64,000 nucleotides of DNA from Acheta domesticus (taxonomy: Eukaryota > Arthropoda > Insecta > Orthoptera > Gryllidae): the NCBI GenBank assembly GCA_031308135.1, contig JAHLJT010009436.1, positions 123,741,366 through 123,805,365 on the forward strand. The letters run 5' to 3'. The position numbers and the translations under genes are program-made. Positions 24,401-37,864 of this stretch are shown here, piece after piece; within the stretch, counting starts at the first letter, position 1, and each line of letters begins with the position of its first letter. The notes under the pieces were generated by a model. It saw only the letters and a program-made list of their open reading frames with translations. It was not told the origin of the DNA and did not search any database.

Positions 24401-25633
24401 GTAAAAAATCTTACGTGTTATATAAGTAACTTCCGCATGTCCGTCCGTCACTCATGTGGTCCCATTCGACGCGTTTCGGTCTCCTGTTGGGGAACTGATT
24501 ATTTGTTTGCGAATCCACCCAGATGATGCTAAGAAGTTTCCAGAAACGTGTGTTTCTGCATTTTTTAGCGCTGCGATCCAGCGCTGGTCTCGCGAACCAC
24601 GTGCCCCAGCGCTATGGCTGTGATGACAGTTCAATATATCGGCAACGGCAACGCCTCATTCAGCTATACTGTGATTTTCGTAACTTTGTCCCTGACAGGA
24701 ATCAGCTGTTTCGCTGCCATCCAATCAGGAGCTTATATTTCGCGACAGTGACGTCACTATGGTGACGTTTAAGCTCCCGATTGGATTGAACCGCAAACAG
24801 CTGATTTACTATAAAATAAGTGGACCGCTACTCACCCCTCGACGCGGTTGCGCGCGGCGACGCGCTCCCGGCAGCGCTCGTCCTCGCCGCGGTAGCGCTC
24901 GGCGTCGGCCAGCATGCGCTCGATGTCGTCGCTGGAGAGGCGGCCGCGCTCGTTGCGGATGGTGACGGCGCGCCGCCGCCCCGAGCTGGTGTCCGTCGCC
25001 GACACGTTGAGGATGCCGTCGGCGTCCAGGTCGAACGTCACGTCGATCTTGGGCACCCCGCGCGGCATCGGCGACAGCCCCGTCAGGTCGAACGTGCCCA
25101 GCAGGTTGTTGTTGCGCGTCATGGCGCGCTCCCCTTCAAACACCTGCGCGTGGAAGAATACGATAATATTTTACATTTCACCACCAGATTATAGTTAAGT
25201 TTTGACAATTATGTGGGAATATCTGCAGTTGCCAACCATCTTTACGACCCCGTAGCTACTAAGCTATTTACAAATTATGTTTGTTCAAAGAAGAGTACTT
25301 TGACGAATACAGGAAGATCCTAGTTCGATTCTCAGCTGGAGCAGTCAAATTTTGAACATACTTTTCTAACAATAACAATATAATAATAATAATAATAATT
25401 ATTATTATTATTGGAGGGGAAAATCGTATATATAATTCTAGTTGTTGTGTCATGTGGCTGGAAAGTCGTCACCAAGAAGGCTCAGAAACATCTTAAATAC
25501 AAGAGATATCGAGAGATAAGTTGGAGGTGCGACGCAAAAAGCACAGGTAGTAGCGCTATTACTATTTGATCCGCAAAATGTATGCAAGATCTTGTCCGAA
25601 CTTCCGGTCGTGAATGTGGGGATTAATATAATC

Positions 25634-25681
<48 letters not shown>

Positions 25682-28600
25682 CAGTGGTTAAGTTTATATC
25701 ATTCTAATAGAAAAAGAGGACAGCAAAAAGACTCCGATGAACAATTTCTCAATTAGTTTTGTGGATTATGGGAATGCGATGCCTGTGTAGATTTTCGAGG
25801 AATTGAAATGAAATGCATTAGTACGCGAGACTTTTGTAAAGCGTCATTGCATGGAAAATTTAATCATGTAATGTAATTTACAATTGAAAGGGAGGATGTA
25901 CAACCTACGATTGGAGGAATAATATTAGAGTGACTGAAAAAATAAAGCTATCTTAACACCAGGACATTTCCTTTCTATTCGACTAGTTCAAGACATTACG
26001 AAACAAGATGGGAAAATTGTTATTTTGGATGTTTTCAGCCTTGAATTATGAGACAAATCTTTAAAACCTGTTCCTTATTACGTAACAAGTTTATTGATAA
26101 CGGTTACGACCCAAGCGTGTTCAAACGCGCATTAACTTTTTAGTGTTGAATGGATAGTCCTGAAATTACTGTCATTGTTGTCTATAAAATGACGATATTC
26201 AGTCGTCTGTGATTATGTTCAGTGTATAGGTTACGGTCTTATTAACTTGTTCAGGTGAGTCACTAGGTATATCAGGCGAATTCAGTGGGAAAGGGCAGAT
26301 TTTGGATAGATCGCATGTGCAGGGAATTTCTCAGCTGATTACAATGTTTCTTCGTATAAGACATCACAGGGGAGGCTGAATAATGTATGAATGTATTTGG
26401 CATTTTGGGTCGATAGTCCGACTTCGCCGGCTAGCTAACTACGTCCCCCGTGTCTGGGCCTGGTTGAATTCCCATGCTTAGGGGAGTATGAACGACATGT
26501 GGCGAGATGATTTGTTTAGCGAGATCCACCTGCGTGAACTTTTCTTCGTCACACAACTACAGAAACTGGGACGATTTTAAAGGGAAAACTACTATTTTTG
26601 CCTCGACCTGGAATCGATTCCGGGACCACGCCACGGGGAGCTGGTACGCTGCCGATGAGCCACCGTAGAGAAAGGGCTGAATAATATCCTTTATGGTGTG
26701 AGTTCTACTTTCGTTCTGAGTTGGTAATCATGAAATTAGTTTCGTTACATTCCGTTTCTTTACATTAATATATAGTTTTTTTCTATCTTAAAATTTAAGT
26801 TACTTAAGAATCGTAAGAAAATGAGATCCATTTGAATGACTTATTTCGAGAAGAAGCTTCAGGATTCACAGTCATATTTACGGGGAGAGATCGTTTCTAT
26901 TGCTTTTTGATTAGTAGTTTCGACTATGGAAAGGATCCTGAAAAGCAGCGACAAATCATTAAATGTAGGCCGTCAGTATTGATCTGCTGCGATTTCCAGT
27001 GTTCTGGTAGTTTCTATTTGTCAGCCGAAATTCTTTAGCAATCATCATGTTTGGGGTTGTGAATGAAACCTAAAAAATTGCTCTGTGAACGATTTGTGTA
27101 ATTTACATTACAATTAGCTCCTACGTCGGATGTAATTGTGCAATCTAATATTAACCAAGAATCTATTTTATTCTTTCCCTCCCCCCTCCACTTTCAGAAT
27201 TTCTGCGGCTTCATATTCCTTAGAAGTGAATGAAGCGAATTTTCATTTTCCTGTGTCACTATGCACAAAATTGAAAGATTCGCGTGGTACTATCTTTATT
27301 AACAGTAAAGATTAAGTTAACAAGTTACGTGACTGTCAAATTATGTTGGTTTTAATTTGTAGGGGGTGAACCAGTAATTAGAAAGATAAAATGTCAGAAG
27401 TTATAAATTCGCATTGAGCAAGATCGTGTCACTGCATTAATCTTTATTCAAGATCGCAATAACTCCTAGCTCATTAACGATCATTATTAGGTTTTAACGT
27501 TATGGTATCTATGAGGATGAAACGATAAGGTGATGATAGGGGGTGAAAGGACGAAACAATTACAATCATGCCCGAGACGGGACTCGAACGGCGACCCTTC
27601 GGTCCGAGATCGGTATGGCATCACTGATTTAGCGATCTTGTCCACCGGGCAAGTCTGTTGCAACCCCCACATTGAAGACGAAAGGTTACGAGCGTTTTAA
27701 TTTTACGCTTTTCACCTTCCGTCATCGTGTCGTTCGACGACTCCCAGACGTTTTGAGACATTGCGCGGGACGTCGAAAATACCGAAGTTGCTTGTGACGC
27801 TGGCGAGACGCCGGCTCACGTGAAACAAACGAACGCGGGCGCGGGCGCAGGCGCGGGTGGCTGCGACGCGCTTCGCTTACGAAACGCTGCCTGCCACGCG
27901 GCGGAGGTGGGCGGAGGAGGCGGCGCTGGTGTGGGTGCTCCGCCCTTTGTTTGCTCTTTACGTAACGTTGCTGTTGTGGAGTAAAAACGTTCATAATGTT
28001 CCTCAGCATTTGAAACGTCTTATTTTCTATGAAATAATTGAAGAACAACGGAGCTTCTGTCGAAATGTGTGGCAGATAACCAATGTCTGTGGTGACTAAG
28101 GATAACTCTAGTTGTTTAAAATTGTGTAGTTTAAAAGTGTCGTATTTTATCATATATTATTTCATTTGTTGTTCTTACCCACTTAACAAATATATAGAGC
28201 TATTCAATTTAAACGATCAGAAAAGACAATCAACAAACAAACAGCTGGTGAAAATGTGTTGGGTGTCAGGCATTTTGTTAGAAAATTGGTCACGATTACA
28301 AGTTTTCACGGAATTGAAAATGCCGCAGTGGTTCACTAGTCATCTGTTAACGTTGACAGCAACATAATTTTTTGTCTCGTTCCCGTACATAGCTGGTTAC
28401 ACATGAGCAAGTTAAGACATTGCATTTCACTTTAAATGAAAAATATTTCCAATTTCGTAAACGATCGACCGAGGATTTCACGTAACCTGAAGAATATCAC
28501 GTCAGACCAATGGACGTTTTTTCTGAGCACTACTTGAAAATTACATGTAATACAAGGCAAAAGGCGCCATCATCTTGTATGGATCTACAAAAGGCCCAGC

Positions 28601-31600
28601 AAATCGGAGGAAGAGGAGGTTGAGGGTGGTTCGTTGCGCCGGGGGCGTGTGGCCGGACGGGGCAAGAGGCCAGCGCGCCGCCCGCAGTGACCGCCTGCCT
28701 TTACGTAACACCACCATCGCATCGTCGCGGGCGGCCGCGCGTGCGCACGCGTGTGCGCCGATTCGTGACCCCAGATCAGGAGCGACCTTGCGCGCCGGGC
28801 TCACCAAAGCGGGCATTTGCGGAAGGCGATCTGTGTGGCTCGTCTGTCACAAGGGCCTCGTGGATTCATGTTCGGAATGTCATTTTCTATTGCAGTTTTA
28901 CTTCTGTTTTTTTAAATTTCGTCGATCATTACGGTTAAACGAATAACAGAACTGAACCAAGATATCACTGGAGAAGTGTTCGTTATTACCTAAAAGCCTC
29001 GATGAATTCGTGGAGTGTTTTGATATTCTTGATTCAGCGCGATGGATGGTACTAATATTTCTGTTGACTTGTAATACTACTGTATTAAAGACATAGATTA
29101 TGATTTCAGTTTTTTGTATTTTAAAAATGTATGATTAAAAAATACGCCGGAAACTGATCTTTTGTCGAAAGCAAAAACAGGCTTATGTAGCTCAGAGCAT
29201 TAACTGATGTTATTGCAGTGCCTCTGATCAGGAGGTCGTAGGATTCAAGACCCGACTGTACCAAGATTTTCGACACTTGCTAGATTGCTGTGTTGAGTTC
29301 AGCCGCTGTCTGGAGATGCATTCTAGTGGCCGGCTGTTCTGGTCGGTAGTTTTCTGATCAACACCAGGCGAATGCCGAAGCAGTACCCTAACAAAAGGGC
29401 CACGGTCCGCGCGCGATCTTTCTTTCCACTTCCTTGTCCTATCCTCGCCGCTTACTTACACGCACTTACACTTACGTGCATTACTCTTGTACAAGTCTGT
29501 CGGTAAGCCAGTCGGGTCGAGCTTGTCCCAGCTGAGGAGATAACTGGTTAAGGAAAATCCCGCAAGCCGACGTGTAGGTCGGCCCCAGATCTCGCTATCC
29601 AGCGGGAAAAGATCACCTTCACCTGCCTCGATGAAACATGCCCTGCACTTTCGGGACCAATGGCCTCATCAGTTGACGCGCCCGGAAATCAATTAATCGA
29701 GTGAAAACATTTTGAGTGTTTAATCTCAAAAGTTTTCAAATCCTGAGTACACTACCTATAAGATATCTTGTAATACCATTTACCAGCACGAACATGACTA
29801 ATATAAATCCATGGAGGGCAGAATATACGTTAATATTGTACTGTACGTTCATTGGTTAATACAATGATTGTACACTTGGAAAACTGCTGCTTGAAACGTG
29901 ATTTAATGCAAAGAAGGCAATTGACATAAATGAGACAGCTGTGTCCAAGTCTGCCTTAGTAATGAAGTTGTGCTCTTATCTCGTGATTCATAATTAATCA
30001 CTCATTCACACTATTGTCCAGGCGAAACGACTATTTCGTAATTGCTAACAATGCTTGCACTAGGCGTCCTAATTTTCAGTCACAAGAAAGGCCAAGGTAA
30101 TCACCTTTTAAAGGAGACATGATTTGGTTGGTCCTTAGCGAAGGGTGTGTGGGCGACAGTGGTCCTACCCATGCAGTTTCCGATGCAATCGACCTTGCAG
30201 GCGCCGATGCCGATTTCCTTTCGTGACCCACTTCAGTTGTCGAACGGGTTGCTGGGCGTTGGCCGTTTCGCCCTTGACGCTTTCCAATCGCCGATCGTCC
30301 GATATGACCGCGCGAGGCTCCTAACTGTACGTATCTCGTGGGGGCGTACGTTGGGCCTTGCGGGGGGTGGGGGCTGTGAATAAAAGTCGGGATTCATCAG
30401 GCTCCTGATTCTTCAGGGTCTCTTTAATCCACTTCAAAGAAGAATATATTCGTCGCATATACATGATTTAATGTTCTTTTGATTACCTTACAAGAAAAAA
30501 AATCTTTCAGAAGTCCCGTGGTAATTCAATGTTTCTCAGATACTGTAGTTTGAATATATCATAATAAATAATGAAGTGGTATGACACTTAATCCGTGGGT
30601 GTGAATTTTTCTAAACTGGAGTTTCTCCAATTTTGGCTTTCGCTGGTTCTACTTAAGACCCTGCGTAAGTAAATTCTTTTCCAACATTTCTTGTACCTTC
30701 ATTATTGAAGTTAGAGATGTTGCTTTTACTGCAATCTGTTCTTCAATATTGTGAATTTAATGTTGTTCACAGTGTTTTTCAAAATAGTTTTTGTTGAATG
30801 AAATAGTTCTTTGTTTCTAAAGTACATGAAGAAAATGTTCTCAAATTTGATGAATATTTTAAAAAAAATGTATAGAGAGCAATGCTCTATTTCATGTGTC
30901 GTTACTGCCATTTTCATTGAAATTCTTGAATTTCCAAAAGATACACGTATGCAGCTTTTTAAAACCCTTCGCTTGCCCATATGTACGTTGCAGATATATT
31001 TTATTAGTTAATACTCTTTTAGATATCTCGTATTAAGTTTCTCGAAATCTCGAAAAGTTTCAAGTATGATTGAACTCAAAATCGCTTACAGTAGACTCCG
31101 ATTATAGTGCTCTCGAATGTAGTGAAGTTCCGATTATAGTGAACTTAAATCACTGGTTCCGTTTCACTTACATTACAAATAAGTTCTTGAAGATTTGATT
31201 ACAGTGAACTCTGAACTTCTGCTATTGTGAAGCATCCTGGAAATTCATTTCTGAAAAAAACATATATCGCCTTAGTCCCACAAATTCCAACAATAGGCAG
31301 CTTGGAAAAATATCGTCGGCCAAAGGTCGTAATCGAAGAACTATCCCCTGAGATGGATGTAGTGGACCCGGAATGGGGACCTTTGCCACTCGATTTTGCT
31401 GCGGAAATAAACGCCGTGGGCTACAATTGGCGTCGGCGACGCGCCACTGTTAAGTTTCAGTTTCAAGCTTGGTATTACTAGAGATCCCGCGAGAGAAAGC
31501 GCATGGTGTTCTACGTAGACGAAAGGAAGCGCACGACTGCCACAGCCCCACAGCCTGGTGACACCGTCCGCGCCGCGCTATGCCGCTACCGAACGGATCT

Positions 31601-34600
31601 ATTATGTTATTGGCGAGTAAAAGGGCTTTCCGAGAGTGGGAAGGCATTCCAACAATGCAAGAGGCTTTGAAGGGTGCGAAGACAGCATTGCGATACTTAG
31701 AGACGGTGAACTATACATTATCAAGTGGGGAGAGCATGAACTCGTGAGGTTCTAGAGAAATTACTAATGAAAATGTTCGAAGCAAACAATTGAAAAAAAA
31801 ATTAATGACTAATAAAGATATTGAAATTTTCAGTTCGTGCTATTAATGTATTTAGCTGTATTTTTTATTAATAAAATCAATAATTATGGAGAAATTTTGT
31901 TTAATTTTGACATCATCGGATGTAGTGAATCCCTGACATAGCGAACCAAAAATGTTTGCCCCCAGAAGTTCAGTATAATCGGAGTCGACTCGACCAAATA
32001 TTGCTCCAACTGCAATATTTCGAAAGCGACTGCGATCTATTTCCGAATATTTGCATATTAAAAAAAGGTGCTGTTTTTTGTGATTTCTAATAGTATTATT
32101 TTGATTGAAGTATTAGGTGAAATTTTCATTGTTGATTGTTTATTAAAATTGTCTGTACGCACAACCGGATTTTCGTAGCGTAAAAGTGTGAAGACTATTT
32201 TCGGGAGTAAAAAAGAAGATATCGAATGCATGCCGCGGGGTTCTCCTGATCCTCGAGTAGGAATACGAAAATGGAAACGTATTTCTTATGCTTTTATAAA
32301 AGAATTGCGGGGAATTATTCTAATGGTTGCAAATTCGAGTTAAATGCCGCAAACATTAAAACCTGGTGACTTGAAAATGATTGGAAACAAATGTAATTCT
32401 CCACGGCTGAGTTGGGATTTGCGTAAGGCGTTCGGTACGAGAAGGATAATTTAAGAACAGAGAGCGCTGAGGGAAACAAATAAAAATCTCTGGTAATTCC
32501 GTCAGAAAAATTGACTTGAGTAATTGGGAATCCTTTTAATGTTGCGTTCTGCGTCATTTCGTGCTAAAATTTTGTTTTGGTTTTTTTTTTACAATAAGCG
32601 TAAATAGATTATAATGTCGATTTTTTATCCAATTAAAATTCATCTTTACGTTATTTGTTTTAAATTTTTGAATCATATTTTTGGTTTGATGAAAAAAGGC
32701 CCTGTTTTGATTGACTAAGATACTGATTAAACATAGTTTGCAACTCTACCAAAAAGTATGGTAGATTTTTCACGTTACGAATTTTCACTGCACATAACCA
32801 GCCCTATTTAAGACAATGCAATGTTTGTTGTTTTCGGAAGGGAGAGCTTGTTGGTACTTTGCAATGTGTGAGGATCGTGATTACTTGTTGTGAAGTTTCT
32901 CAGATCTTTTCCGCTTTTCTTTCGTGGTGTGCGTGGGTGATTTCGCGGTGAACGTTATTCAATTTCCAAACACAGGAAAATTGTACGTAGTAGTATCGGT
33001 ACTCACGTTTTTGTGTGTACTTCATGCCGAGAAGTGGATGTAATTTTAGTGAGAAGTTGATCTTCGTCCGATAATTCGGGTTGTTAAAGTGAAGATAACA
33101 GTATTCATGCGCCGTTAAAAGGAAACGTGCCAGTAAATGAGAGGGGAGATTTCTTCCAGATAGCCTTCCATTATCGTTCTGTTCGTAATGGAGATCGTAA
33201 TCAGTTCGTAAAGTGCCTCGTAATTCAATTCTTCGACAGTATCCGGTCTTCTGTAAATATTTGTGGAGTCTTAGACAGGTTAGCAAAGGTTGAAAGAAAA
33301 ATACCTTAAAATTGCCCATTATTTAAGAGAAACTGCATTTGCGGCGCTGGTAACGAAAAGTGCTCATTACATTGGTTTTTAAATGCATATGCTGTTTTGG
33401 CGCGTACCAATGGCAAAATGAAAACCTTCAGTTTGTCGAACTGTTGTCATTTTCGTCAAGTTCCATTAAGTTTACTGTGAAGTTAGAAACTAAAAAATTA
33501 TTATAAAATATTATGAAAAATCAATCCGAAAATAATTAAATTTAGAGTGAATAATTTGTGTTTGGTCAAACTGTATCTGTGCGATATCACGAAAAATTGA
33601 GGCATTCGAATATTCGATCTTTTTTCTCTGTTCCAATCGAAACTCCGAGGCTTGGTTGGACTGAAGAAAACTGTGGGGAGCAGTGGAGAGAATTTGAATG
33701 TAAAGCTCGGAGATTTATAGAGCATGGCCAAGAAAGTTGACGGAAATTGTCAGCCTATTGGGGCCAGTTGGGTGAGTAGGGAAGAAAGGAGATATGGCAC
33801 TTTTTTGTAAATAAATAACACCTAAAGAGCTCACCACGAACAAAATGAAATCTGATCTGGGAATGAACTGATTAGGTAGTACATAAGGTACAGATAAAAT
33901 GTTCGCATGAAGTAGGAAAATATTGTTTCCTTCACAAGGAAGTCGTCTTCGTCTCAAGGTGGAATGTCAGCCATGAACAGCTCTAACACCTTCATTTAAT
34001 CTCGAGCAATGAACAACGTATTTCATCCCCACATAAGCCCGTTGCCCAAATGCGTTGTGAGGGGGTGGAGGAGGAACAATACGGCCACGACCCAAAGACG
34101 AGCACTCACCTGAATGGTGACGGCGGTCTGGTTGTCGTGGTAGGTGGTGAAGGTCTGCGTCTGCTTGCACGGGATGCGCGTGTTGCGGTGGATGATGTTG
34201 TTCATGACGCCGCCGGCCGTCTCGATGCCCAGCGACAGCGGCGCCACGTCCACCAGCAGCAGGTCTGCGATCTGGCGGCTGGAGTCGCCGCTCAGCACGG
34301 CCGCCTGCACCGCGGCGCCGTACGCCACGGCCTCGTCCGGGTTGATGGACAGGTTGAGCGCCTTGCCGTGGAAGAAGTCTTGCAGCAGGCGCTGGATCTT
34401 GGGGATGCGCGTGCTGCCGCCCACCAGCAGGACCTGCGCCCGAGAGACGGTTGCAAGATGGTCCGCAGTGATACGACCGAGATGCGTTGATTGTGGTTGC
34501 AGTAAATTATTTCGCAGAATTAGTCATTTGCTCAGGTACTTCCTTGATTACTTACTTTGCAGTACTTGGGAGATATTACGATAGTTTGAAATATCTACTC

Positions 34601-37600
34601 ACAGGAATTTTGAAAAGGCTATTAATGTTGTAAATGTGTAGGATGTGGTGTATCCAATAATTTCACTGTCTTAGTATAAAGACGTGCTGAGATGAAGCCG
34701 ATAATTAAGTATCGTTCGTATGAAGTGATTTGAAGTATAGAAGTGGAGGCAGCTCTGCTCTTTTGTTTTCCCAAACCAATGTGAATTAAATGAACTTAGA
34801 TTACGTTGACCTAATGGTTTGAAATGAAGTAATTTGTAGATTGTATATGAAAAACAATGTAAATATTTCTCCTATAAACTTCTTAAAATTGTGGATTCTT
34901 GTACGCACATGCGTGCATGTTACGAAATATTAATTCTACTTGAGATAATTATACGATTATTATACGATATGCAATATTAATTATACGATTGTGGAAAATT
35001 CGTTAATTAGGCTTTGAATATCATTTAGAATATAGGTATGCATTGCTCTCGGTCTTTAGGTTGTGCACGTAGTAATTTTGGGTTTTGCAAAAATATATTT
35101 GCGAAACCAAAAACATTATCGGGTTAGATCTCTGGAGTGAGTCCAGGTAAGGGTAGAGGAGAACAGAGTGTTGCTGTTGGATGTTTGTCATCCCCTCCAC
35201 GTGACAACATACGGCCCGTTGACTGTTACTACATAGAAGCTATTTGGCAGACCCTTCTTTAGTTCAAACATTTGGTGACGGTCGTGATTATGTACTTCAC
35301 TAATTGAATGGAAATGTGTACTAATGGAATGGAATGGAAATAATGGAACGGAAATATGTAATATGGAAATATGGAAATGGAAATATGTAATAATGGAATT
35401 ATGTACTTCACTAATTGAATTTAGAATGCCAAACTCGTCGCAGTAGTAAATTTAGTTGTCAAACTGAAAGGAGTTACGCTTCTTTCTTTGTACAGTAATG
35501 AAAACGTGGCTCGGATTAGAGAATTTTAGTTTTTGGTATTTTTATTTCATATGCAATTCATGTTTTGGTTGATGGTTCATATGCAATTCATTTGGTTGTT
35601 TGGTTTTGGTCTGAATTATTACATGTTGAAGACCTGTAATAATTCAGAATTAATAAAATATGTATTTCAGACAAACAAGCTAATATTACATTAATAGAAA
35701 TTTGTTTCTAAAAGGTTATTTTAAGGTTGAAAATATGGTTATTACGTTTACCTGCAAAAACATCTGGATTAATAATACGATTGTACAAATGTTCCAGAAG
35801 TTCATTAATTTTGACCTCTGCCACAAAGTTTATTTCGAGATCGTTCTCAACACCGCATATTTTAAGAACGTGTGATGCAGAGAACGGGAAATGGCCTATA
35901 ATCAGGTCATCCTCCGTTGCTAATACCTCACACTCGAGCTCGATTTGCGCAGATCGTAATAGCGGCAGGAAACGCAAAAAGGTCGGGAGTCGGGGGGGGG
36001 GGGACACGGGGCGCGAGTGCGCGCGGGCGTTGGCCGAGTTCCAGCGACGCCATCGAGAAGCCTGGAGCGTTTAATTTGGGGCTCGCGCGATGCAGAGGCG
36101 GTGGCGTTGGGCGCGCGTCACGCCCTGAGAAAATGAAATGCAGTTTTCGCCCCGGGGGCGCCGCCGCCGCGCCGCTTACGTGGTGCATGACCCGGGCGCC
36201 CTGCCAGAGTGCAGCGCGCCAGGCAGGGCGGCGCGAGCTGAATAGGCACCCCGGATCACGCGGCTGTCTCACGGGAGGAATCAACGGCTGACGGTGCATT
36301 ATTATTCGACCGCACTACGCTGGCGTCTATTTGGGAGAAGTGAATAAGCGAAGCATGTAGGTGACGTGCATACCTCCCCCTGTACTCATCAATTAAATGT
36401 GCGGAGTGTACCAGGATACGTGAATACTGCGAACTTTTGTGATTTAAGAATATTAATTTTCGATCTAATTGATTATTAGTATTTACTCAAACGAAAGTTT
36501 AATAAATAACAATGTTAGTTTAAAATAATCTACGTAAAATCAGTTCGTGGTACTTAATCTGCGTTGATAAATAATTATTATACTTTTAAATAATTATTTC
36601 GTTTGATTTGTGACACAAGCGACTTTGAATTTTATGTGATAGAATGGACCAAGAGCACTGTAGACCACTTTATTCTCCGATTACAATTGTTTGATCTCTG
36701 GTGAGATAGGAGATAGTTCTGATATCCAACCAATTGTGACAATTTCAAACATTCAAACTCCCTATCGGAAAGCGGTGCTCCTTTTCTTATTTCACCAGGT
36801 ATCAAGAATTTTAAATCGGACCATACAACTTTTTTTATTTAGAAAACATTCACTGTACATATCGTCATGCTAATTAGAAAACCTCGTAACTCCATATTCC
36901 CTCCTCTATTTTCTGTTTACTTCATGATAAAATAAATTTTTGAAAAAAGATTAATAATAAAAGTAAATAAGAAATCGAGTATCTTAAATAATTGGGTTTC
37001 CCAATATTTATTAGTTCAACGAAACAGGAAACGCAAATTCTGCTTCCCGGCTATGTTTATTCTTTCCGATGCAAACCTGTCCAATCAGGAGTTACGATGT
37101 ATGCTAATTAGCATGACGATTTGTTAATGTTGGATGAGGGACTAGGGGAAGTTTTCCCATCACAAATTGGCCGTGCGCAATAGAAAGAATTGGCGAGAGG
37201 CCCGAAGCAGGAGTAAGCCATGAGGAATGAAAGGAAATGAAATGTTGCAGAACAGAAGGTCTAGAAATATCGTAGAATGTTGGACACACAAATACAGACC
37301 CCCGATTTTATACCCCCCTCCCTTGATTAGGAGGACTATTGGCAAGGATTGTGAACGTGGAACTTGGGTGTGTGCTCACCTCGTCGATGTCGGCCTTGGA
37401 GACCTTGGCGTCGTGGAGGGCCTTCTGCACGGGGTCGAGCGTGGAGCGGAAGAGGTCCTCGCAGAGCTGCTCGAAGCGCGCGCGCGTCACCTTGGTGTAG
37501 AAGTCGACGCCGTCGAGCAGGGCGTCCACCTCGACGCCGGCCTCCGTGCTGGAGGAGAGCGTGCGCTTGGCGCGCTCGGCGGCGGTGCGCAGGCGGCGCA

Positions 37601-37830
37601 GGGCGCGCGCGTGCTTGCGCACGTCCTTGCCGTGCTTGCGCCGGAACTCGTCGGCGAGGTGGGCGACGAGGCGCGTGTCGAAGTCCTCGCCGCCCAGGTG
37701 CGTGTCGCCGGCCGTCGCCTTCACCTCGAACAGCGAGCCCTCGGCCACGGTCAGCACGGACACGTCGAAGGTGCCGCCGCCCAGGTCGAACACCAGGATG
37801 GTCTTCTCGCCCTTGAGGTTCTTGTCCAGC

Positions 37831-37864
<34 letters not shown>

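Noticed and set aside
27569..27651. Functional tRNA gene
   Set aside because: Boxes A and B are present, but cloverleaf arms do not pair fully and a SINE body follows.
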